Assembly: GCA_963971285.1 (NCBI GenBank)
Contig: OZ020262.1
Coordinates: forward strand, 3,598,082-3,662,081
Direction of reading: 5' to 3'
Length of the DNA stretch: 64,000 nucleotides
Source: Astropecten irregularis
Lineage: Eukaryota; Echinodermata; Asteroidea; Paxillosida; Astropectinidae
Of this stretch, positions 56,916-64,000 are shown piece by piece. Within the stretch, counting starts at the first letter, position 1. The number at the start of each line of letters is the position of its first letter. The translations under genes were made by a program, and so were the position numbers. The notes below the pieces were generated by a model that saw nothing but the letters and a program-made list of their open reading frames with translations, was not told the origin of the DNA and did not search any database.

Positions 56916-58090
56916 GTTGCGTAATGGATTTCTGGCTGTAAACAGTTATACACACGCCATAGTATGTCAGTTAGCCTACTAATACTGTAGTAGGTATGAC
57001 TTAATAATGCCGCCATACAATATCATGAGTCTTCTGACGTGATTTTCTCTTAATTTAACTCTCATCGTGATCAAAAAGAAGCCGAAACATTATCAAGTTT
57101 GGACTTTAATCTATAGGCAATTACATACAGTTTCAAATTGTAGGGTTTAAAAACAGAACAAGAAAAACTCTCAACCATTGAGAAATTCTCTCATGGGTCT
57201 AGACCTCGGTCAAAATCTCTCAAGGATTCACCAGGGACGTGGGCAACTCACAAGTATATATCCTTCCACACGATTGCACTGTTGTAAGATTTCAACACAA
57301 CCATGAGAAATTACCAATGGTTGAGTGTTTTCTTAACGTCGTGTGAAAAGGCCTTATAAATGACCCAGCCACTGCTAGAGGATCATCCCAAAGATAGACG
57401 GAGGACCTGTCTACGCCACTGGAGAGGATTTGCCAATATTATTTGCAATAAGTAGGTCTAAACCAAATCTACGCGGGAAACCGTTTAGGTCCAACTGCCT
57501 AGTTGACCGTCTTTTCTGTATAATAGAAATAATGACTAAACCTCAGTGCGAGTACTGAGTCCCTTCCAGAAAGTTCCACAGACATTGCACTCGCACACTA
57601 TTGCATTTTGCTCAGCACATAGCGAGCAGAAATGCTAAGCTAACGGCCTCGAGAGATTTTTGTGCTCAGCAGACCTAGCTCTCGTCGTGTGCGGCGGCAT
57701 TTACTACAACAAACTACAGTACATGTTCTTGATTTACATCTGCCCATTCTATTTATATCTATTTGGAGAAGAACGCGGATAAATTAATACATTGTAATAA
57801 TATGATAATGACAACAACCTCTTTCCATGGTGCATGGCCCTGGTTTCATTTTACACTGCTGCACTTATACATTTTGTATCTTTTTTTTTAGACTGTTTGA
57901 TTATACGGTTAATATGTAGGGCACTTTACTACTTTACCGAATGAACACACTTACGTACACATGTACATTATATTAGTGAAATATTCTACTATACTGAAGA
58001 CGGCCGAATTGCGTAGCTTATTGGTCTAGATATTGTTCATATTAATATTATGCGAAATATCAATAGGCATATATCTGTTGCTCAAAAAGT

Positions 58091-58398
58091 CTTGAAGGTA
58101 ATTTCATACTTTGGTTTTAAAAAGAGATGCAGATTCAGGTCAAAAAATATCAAGAAAGATAAAGTAATACTAAAAGTCATCCCTGGGGTACACACGTTTT
58201 TTGAGAAAACAGCGAAAAACGCCCACGATATTTTGTTCTATAATTATTTCAACTGATATTTTCTCTGATCTTCTGAAGATTAAAAATTGTCTTTGGTCAT
58301 TAGTTTTACTCTTTTCTGGATAAATACAGCATTCAGTCAGGCAGAAAAAACTTTTCGGTGTATGTTTCTACCACACCAGTTTTATACCCTGTAACATT
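58091..58398. mobile_element. TTAA-type miniature element, right end lost
   Basis: Left GAAGGTAATTTCATACTTTG and internal TTCTGGATAAATACAGCAT, ending after ATACCCTGTAA without the terminal inverted repeat. Confidence 0.7.
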
Positions 58399-58504
58399 TA
58401 AGTGATAGCATTTAAGTGATGCATTCTGGAGCACAAAACGGCAACAAACAAACTGCCCCCCCCCCCCCCTAAAAATCGTCTTTCTACCCAGTGCCTGCTT
58501 ATTC

Positions 58505-58880
58505 ATACTCGGTAGCATAGCGGTATGGCATCTGCACTAGTAAGCAGGAGGTCTTGGGTATGATATCCCACCAGGGGCCGATTTCACTAACACTTTGCGA
58601 TCATCGTAAAGCCCAAATCCATCGCTAAACAGAAAATCGATCGCTACTTTGTGTAGCAATTTTCCGTTTAGCGATGGATTTGGGCTTTACGATGATCGCA
58701 AAGCGTTAGTGAAATCGGCCCCTGAGCCAGCACGTTATTTTTTTTTCACGTGCACTTACAAGCAGTGCACTGAGTATACAGTGTTGATTTGAGTATATAC
58801 AGTGCTCATCCACGTCGGTGAAGGGCAAGCCTAATTGGTATATTATCTATCTCCCGACCAAAATCATTAAATATTCATGA
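58505..58880 (+). repeat. tRNA-like repeat family B, split by a palindrome
   Basis: CGGTAGCATAGCGGTATGGC, CTGCACTAGTAAGCAGGAGG and GATATCCCACC, then the foldback element 58572-58724, then GAGCCAGCACG ... CACGTCGGTGAAGGGCAAGC and CTCCCGACCAAAATCATTAA. Confidence 0.8.
58572..58724. mobile_element. Near-perfect snap-back palindrome (GGGGCCGATTTCAC family) inside a SINE
   Basis: Arms of about 60 bases, beginning CAGGGGCCGATTTCACTAA, are reverse complements with about two mismatches around a short loop (TCGATCGCTACTTTGTGTAG). It sits between the B-box part and the tail of a tRNA-like repeat (58505-58850), splitting it. A transcript would fold into one long hairpin. Confidence 0.9.
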
Positions 58881-59116
58881 CATACTATTATTTTTGTGTG
58901 AATCACGCCTACCAGCAAGGCTCTATACATGTATATATATTACCGGTATGGTCAAAACAAACAAATCTAGCACACGCACAACCAACGTAATCAAAGTGTT
59001 GATTAATGTATACATGTTTATGTTTTTCATGATATGCATAATATTTCGAGGATAATAACATTATGTTTTAATGTATTTTCCAGCAATCTTTGTTAGTACT
59101 TTAATATTGTGTCGAC

Positions 59117-59226
59117 ATGAGCGCAATGTACGGCGGGGAATGTAGCGAGGATTATGGCCAGAACGAGGGGCGGGCCAACAAAGCAGAGACGCTTAAAGTA
59201 CTGCTACCTGTCAGGCCATGTGCAAG
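59117..59226 (+). CDS. ABCC5-like: Gene B exon 1 (start codon)
   Basis: 36 codons plus two bases, from MSAMYGGECSEDYG to ETLKVLLPVRPCA, ending at AAG/GTAAGA in phase 2. The ATG at 59117 follows GTCGAC; a second in-frame ATG at codon 4 is also possible. The end LKVLLPVR matches gene A exon 1. Confidence 0.82.
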
Positions 59227-62200
59227 GTAAGATTCATCATGTAACGTCAGAGAAAAACAAACATCAAATGCTTGAAAATCATACATTTATTGGAAGAATT
59301 GCCGATTATTTTCAGTTATGATTTCCGATTTTGACATTCCAGAAGATACTGGTGATGCATTGTATTTTTTAAACCATTTCAATATTTGTTAAAGGTAATG
59401 TCATACTTTGGATTTTATCAAAGAAATATAGATTCATGGGCAACAATATCATGACAGATACAGTAACAGTCATCAGTGGAAATTTCAGTCTCATAATGTT
59501 TTTATGTTGCCCACATTTTGAGAAAACAGCCGCAGTTTTTTTTAAAGTCTTTTCTCTTTTATTTTTGATCTTTTAAAGGATCAAAAAGATTTTCGGTCGT
59601 TGTTTTACAAATTTCTGGATAAATACACCATTTCAGGCAGAAACATTTTAACGGTAGGTTTCTACCAGCATTATCTTCAAACCCTGAAAGTTGTACGTAA
59701 ATCTGTGAACATTTCTGTTTTGGTCTCTTACCAAAGTATGATACTACCTTTAATGTTTTCGGAAAATTTGATTCTACAGCTGTTAAAAATTAAGGCCTAT
59801 AAGTTTGCATTGTTAGTAATTTCCTGGCTCAGTGCGGGCCGAGCATGTCTATTGTTTTAGATAGATGGGATGGTCGTTGGTCGGCCATTTTAGAAAGGAA
59901 AGGGGCCTCCTTTCTTCAAAAAAGGCAGGACGCTAAACATGTTTTGTTTTGTTTTTCACTTTGCCTTATTATTATTTAGCCACAAGACCAGAAGCCGACT
60001 GGACACATCCGGGTTGATTGGAACCCTGCTCTATACTTTCCTAACGTCCATATACTGGAAGGCTCACCGCGGGCAGGGTATAAGCCAAGACGCCCTCATG
60101 CGCCTGATGTCGGGCAGGGACGCAGCCGCAGTCAACTGCAAAAGGTCGGTCAATGTGTATACCAAGTAGGCCTATCCCTATATGTACACTAAACATAGGG
60201 GCTTTACGAAACCAGGCTTGAAGCTAGACCTGCCACTTATTTCGCTATCGCCATTTGAGGCCCACAAAACGAAATGAAGGGATTTGGCCACACGACAAAG
60301 CCGAAGAAAGGCTCCAGCTTCGCCATGTATCTCAAGCCCTTCACTGTTCATTTAGCTTAGGACACTGAAATGCGGTACCGTGGCAAAATAAGTTCCAAGC
60401 CTAGCCTCAAGCCCCATTTCGTAATTAAGGCTCTATGACTTAGATTGTGATCAATCAGATGCCTTTGGGGTAATGGACCGGCTAACTATCGGCCTATACA
60501 CCATACATTCTGCTTAGTTTGTGGCGTCTGCATCCTTTTTTGCTGTAGGGTTAAAATATGAAAACTCTACAGCGTGTGGGGCTTGATATTGTTTAGATAG
60601 GAAATAAACATTGCACTGATCACCGTGTAGACTCATATGGGAGTCATCAGGACAAACAAAGCACACTGTTCGAAACGTACAGAGCTATAAGGTACAGTAC
60701 ATGATTGGTAACATATACGGTATACCCAAACAAAAATGCTCACAGATAGCTTTTATGGTATGAAGATAGTGCTGATAGAAACATACTATTGCCGCCTTAA
60801 ATGTAGTATATGTAATAGACGCACTTGCCATACAGCGAGCAAGCGTCTATCACATACGTGCAGATTTCCTGATTAAGTATGCAAACCAACCCAGCACTGA
60901 CCTCTCTAAGTTTTGACCAATCGGGGGGCATCTACTATCGTACCGTATGGCGAGTGCGTCTATCACATAGGGCGTTTATGAAAAGAGGCTTGAGGCTAGG
61001 CTTGGGATTTATTTTGGTACCGCCATTTTGTGTCCTAAAAGCAACGAAGGGTTTGAGATACATGACCAAGCTGGAGCCTTTCTTCGGCTTCGTCACATGG
61101 CCCTATCCCTTCGTTTTGTTTTGTGGGCCTCAAATGACGGTAGCCAAATAAGTCCCAAGCCTAGCCTCAAGCCTTGTTTCGTAAAGACCCATGGACTATA
61201 GATAGCTGCTGTGGACGCGCGACATTCACCAATTAACATCCTCCGTCACGATCCAGACAGGAATGTTCTCAAAACAGATCTGTTTGGCTGATGTACCGCG
61301 TTGCATAAAATTTGCATGCACGCATGTATCAGACCTTCGTACGTATAGTGTGGCACGGAGTAGAACGCCGGGTGATATTCAGACTAAAATGCTGTAAGCC
61401 TACTTATCCAGAAAGTAGTTGACAACCTGTAGCACTGTTTTCTACAGTTTCCGATGATGATATGAGCTGAAAATGTCAAAGGTTTGTGTTTATTCCATGA
61501 CACTCCGTAGTCCGTATAGCTGTTCAGTCACCTTCACCAATCATGTATATCGCCTAGGTAATATCATACTTTGGTTTTTATCAAAGAAATACTGATTCAT
61601 TGGCACAAATATCAAGTCCCCTACTGTGCCCACTTTTTGAGAAAACAGTAAACAAAAAAAACAGCCACAGTATTTCTTCAGTCTTTTCTCTTTTATTTTT
61701 GATCTTTTAAAAGATCAAAAAAGATTTTCGGTCGTTGTTTTACTAATTTTTGGATAAATACACCATTTCAGGCGGAAACATTTTAACGGTATGTTTCTAC
61801 CACCACCATCTTCATACCCTGTAAGTTATCCGTAAATCTGTGAACATTTCTGTTTTGGTTTCTTACCAAAGTATGATACTACCTTTAAGCCCTTCTGTTC
61901 CTCTCAGGACTACACACACTACAAAGGGGTACATACAGTTGAGCAATTCCACCATGCATGACCTCAAGTCTCACATTTGATTTATTGAGTGCAAAATTCA
62001 ATTTCCTTGACTTTATCGCCATTTCACTCCATGTACAATCTATTATCTATTATTATCATGTTTTCTTCCTTCCTAGATTTGAAAGATTATGGAAACAAGA
62101 GATACATCGGGTCGGAGAGAAAGATGCATCTCTGAAAAGAGTCATCTTTCGTTTCTTAAAGACCCGTTTACTTTCTGCATCAGCTATCCTAGTGGTTGGA

Positions 62201-64000
62201 CTGAGCAGTGGTTTTCTCTTAACTGTAAGTCAAGACAAGAACTGTTTATATTTTGCAGTGATACATCGTCCTGCACAATAAATATCAACTATCTCTTAGG
62301 ATCATGAATATTAAATGATTTTGGTCGGGAAATAGATAATAGGCCTACGCAAATTACTGAATTAGGCTTGTCGTGGGTTCGAATCCCACATGAGCCAGCA
62401 TGTGATTTGTCCACATGCTCTTACAAGCACTGAGTATACAGTGCTCATCCACGTCGGTGAAGAGCAAGTCTAATTTGCATATTATCTATTTCCCGACCAA
62501 AATCATTTAATATTCAAAGTTTCACTGCGGTACCCACCGCGATATTGGATTCGATTCACCCCGCTGATCCCAGCTAGCTCGGTGGCCTAGCGGTATGGCA
62601 TCTGCACTAGTAAGCAGGAGGTTCGAATCCCATCTGAGCCAGCACATGCACTCACAAGCACTGAATATACAGTATACAGTGTTCATCCACGTCGGTGAAG
62701 GGCAAGCCTAATTTGCATATTATCTCTTAGGAAGTATACATGTACATACATACATAATGGTCAAAGCAGGCAAGTTGTGACAGAACGGAGAATTGTCTCG
62801 TTCACGGTCCATATCTGGCAGGCTGAACACAAACAGTGGGTGTTTTTAAATTTCCTTTATACAGGGTGTCCCAGAAAAAACGCAACACTGTGTCGGGACC
62901 CATTTTGCTAAAATTAAACTGTTTATCAATTCAAGATTCAGATATGTGAAACAGCCATGTCCTGGATATCACCATGTAGAATTTAAACATTATTGGGGCT
63001 AAAATTGGAGAAAATATGACCAATTGAAAGAGTACTTCTTAAAAACAAATTTGCAAGGATAACACGCATAGTGGACAATACACACATAATGTGTATGAAA
63101 GAAAGATAAAAATCGGGTCTTGAGGTTGGGTAATTCAGTCTTAGTTTGTTCACTCAATTTTAGTCCAATTTTGCTCAAATTCTACATGGTGATAGTCAGC
63201 TGTATCACATATCTGAATCTTGAGGTGATAAACAGTTTCATTTTCACAAGGAAATACAGATTTAGATTCATTTCAGTTTTTATTATTATGGATAAAACAA
63301 AGTGTCTGAGGTGGGATTTGAACCTACGCCATCCGCAGGTAAACGTATACCGGCGCTCTGACAATCGGGATATCCAGCCTTATGCTGGCGGTCGCTAAAA
63401 TTGTTGGTAGCCGCTGTTCAGTTACTATTCACAAGCCATGAAACTACACATTATTGCTGCTGATTTCCGTCAACACCAATAAAAGCTACATTTATGTTTA
63501 AACAGTTACTTATACAGGGCTACTTTTAAAAAACAATTATGTACTTTGTGAAACATAAATGTCATATTTGATAGAACTGCTTTGAAAACCTTAAACAAAA
63601 ATGACGTACTGTGTAGGCCTATAAATACCTGAATATTTAGTCGTCGTTTGCTCGAAAACATGAACGCCGATTTTGAGGAAATGAGTTTTTACTTCATGTT
63701 AATTCTATGATATGCATTGTGATTGGAATGAATGGTTTCTTTCGAAGCTGACGCGACAAGTGATGCTCTCTAACTTTACCTCTTCTATACCGTAGGCTTA
63801 TGTACTCTACACGGCAATCCAGTACTTGGAGTCATCGAGTAAATCCACTGGGTACAGTGTGGGGTTGGCATTGGCCCTGTTCTCCTCTACCACGTGCCGC
63901 GTAGTCGGCATGAACTTCACGTGGTATCTAGGCATCCGTACGGGTGTGCGTCTGCGCAATGCCGTCATGATGACGTTGTACAAGAAGGTGTCGAGACTGC
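59117..64000 (+). CDS. ABCC5-like: Second ABCC5-like ABC transporter (gene B), first four coding exons, 3' end beyond window
   Basis: A divergent paralog of gene A. Four exons (59117-59226, 59980-60144, 62077-62224 and 63796 to the edge) encode 209 residues: cytosolic N-terminus (MSAMYGGECSEDYG ... LKVLLPVRPCA), HKTRSRLDTSGLIGTLLYTF with IYWKAHRGQG, RFERLWKQEIHRVGEKDASL with the first helix ending GFLLT, then AYVLYTAIQYLE and WYLGIRTGVRLRNAVMMTLY. Junction positions and phases (2, 2, 0) equal those of gene A, and exon 3 has the same 148 nt length. Exon 3 is about half identical between the two proteins, so the duplication is old. Introns are filled with miniature transposons. A TTTTCCAG acceptor-like site at 59076-59083 suggests an upstream 5' UTR exon. 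Only part of TMD1 is visible; the rest continues to the right. Confidence 0.9.
59389..59753. mobile_element. TTAA-flanked miniature element in gene B intron 1
   Basis: TTAA then AGGTAATGTCATACTTTGG; right CCAAAGTATGATACTACCT then TTAA. Complete copy. Confidence 0.88.
59980..60144 (+). CDS. ABCC5-like: Gene B exon 2
   Basis: HKTRSRLDTSGLIGTLLYTF, then IYWKAHRGQGISQDALMRLM and DAAAVNCK, matching the DVNCRR segment of human ABCC5. Acceptor ATTTAG; donor AAAAG/GTCGGT is weak beyond GT but required by phase. Confidence 0.9.
60203..60432. mobile_element. AGGCTTGAGGCTAGGCTTGG foldback element (gene B intron 2)
   Basis: Left CGAAACCAGGCTTGAAGC, right CCTAGCCTCAAGCCCCATTT. It begins about 60 bases after gene B exon 2. 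Confidence 0.8.
60960..61196. mobile_element. AGGCTTGAGGCTAGGCTTGG foldback element, inverted middle (gene B intron 2)
   Basis: Left AGGCTTGAGGCTAGGCTTGG, right CCAAGCCTAGCCTCAAGCCT. The interior runs opposite to the copy at 60203 (TTTGTGGGCCTCAAATGACG). Confidence 0.85.
61555..61888. mobile_element. TTAA-type miniature element in gene B intron 2
   Basis: Left TAGGTAATATCATACTTTGG, right CCAAAGTATGATACTACCT plus TTAA. It seems to abut the right end (CACCAATCATGTATATCG) of a GGTACAGTA-type element that begins near 60690, so insertions are nested here. Confidence 0.8.
62077..62224 (+). CDS. ABCC5-like: Gene B exon 3
   Basis: RFERLWKQEIHRVGEKDASL, then KRVIFRFLKTRLLSASAILV and GLSSGFLLT. Acceptor CTTCCTAG, donor ACT/GTAAGT, 148 nt. 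Confidence 0.95.
62306..62520 (+). repeat. TIR-bounded element carrying a tRNA-like B box
   Basis: Left TATTAAATGATTTTGGTCGG and GAAATAGATAATA; right TATTATCTATTTCCCGACCA and AAATCATTTAATA: exact inverted repeats of about 33 bases. Inside: GTGGGTTCGAATCCCACATG and CACGTCGGTGAAG. The A-box half of the tRNA head is missing here. Confidence 0.82.
62522..62735 (+). repeat. tRNA-like repeat family B, adjacent copy
   Basis: GCGGTACCCACCGCGATATT, GCTCGGTGGCCTAGCGGTAT, CTAGTAAGCAGGAGGTTCGA and ATCCCATCTGAGCCAGC, tail CGTCGGTGAAGGGCAAGC and CTAATTTGCATATTATCT. Together with the element just before it, it forms a head-to-tail pair. Confidence 0.8.
62862..63240. mobile_element. CAGGGTGTC-type miniature element, right end lost (gene B intron 3)
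   Basis: Left CAGGGTGTCCCAGAAAAAAC with GCAACACTGTGTCGG; the interior matches 51004-51446. The right terminal repeat is absent. Confidence 0.8.
63300..63400 (-). repeat. tRNA-derived SINE-like repeat, family A (decayed)
   Basis: Minus strand: GGCTGGATATCCCGATTG, GCGCCGGTATACG, TAGGTTCAAATCCCACCTC. In gene B intron 3. Confidence 0.65.
63401..63795. other. Gene B intron 3, nothing recognised
   Basis: AT-rich intron text up to the CTTCTATACCGTAG acceptor of exon 4. Confidence 0.6.
63796..64000 (+). CDS. ABCC5-like: Gene B exon 4 (cut by window edge)
   Basis: AYVLYTAIQYLES, SVGLALALFSSTTCRVVGMN, then FTWYLGIRTGVRLRNAVMMT and LYKKVSRL. Acceptor ACCGTAG, phase 0. The corresponding exon in gene A is 234 nt, so about 29 nt should remain past the edge. 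Confidence 0.95.

Larger units (their letters stand above)
55088..58090. other. Upstream region of gene B, few recognised features
   Basis: Apart from the 83-bp duplication and the inverted repeat at 56788, no exon or RNA gene is supported. CTAGTACATGTACTAG-type palindromic words occur near 55545. The gene B promoter is expected between here and 59117. Confidence 0.5.

Overview
This is nuclear DNA from an animal. It is AT-rich and intron-rich, with GT-AG introns of 0.3 to 4 kb, and it is packed with short inverted-repeat transposons, tRNA-derived SINE-like repeats and minisatellites. Repeat texture (many TAGGCCTA-type words, TTAA-flanked miniature elements, non-LTR retrotransposon tails, a 2A-like motif in a retroelement ORF) suggests a marine invertebrate deuterostome, perhaps an echinoderm. 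That placement is inference; no species marker was found.

Region by region. (1) 618-24811, minus strand: an ABCC5/MRP5-type ABC transporter in which I resolve 23 coding exons (1,388 residues). Every junction has GT-AG, and the phases agree throughout. The last part of the second nucleotide-binding domain lies off the left edge. (2) 24.8-59.1 kb: a 34 kb interval between two divergent ABCC5-like genes. It holds a 6.2 kb tandem duplication (30255-36490 and 36491-42832), each copy ending in a 31-bp-unit minisatellite built on a perfect palindrome. It also holds a clean hAT-like miniature element with target duplication (42972-43299), broken Ty3/Gypsy pol (43820-44740), a broken zinc-finger/acidic ORF (47288-48067), two exons of a DUF1647-like gene (48680-49412), and two non-LTR retrotransposon remnants (49917-50880 and 52270-53350). 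(3) 59117-64000, plus strand: the first four coding exons of a second ABCC5-like gene, which runs off the right edge.

The two transporter genes share exon junction positions and phases and about half their residues in exon 3, so they are old paralogs arranged head to head. ABCC5-type proteins export cyclic nucleotides, folates and other organic anions; clusters of such paralogs are known in invertebrates. No bacterial operon, CRISPR array or other multi-gene system is present. The most unusual items are the duplicated palindromic minisatellite unit, the snap-back palindromes (one inside a SINE), the TIR-bounded elements that carry tRNA-like promoters, and the retroelement ORF with a 2A-like motif.
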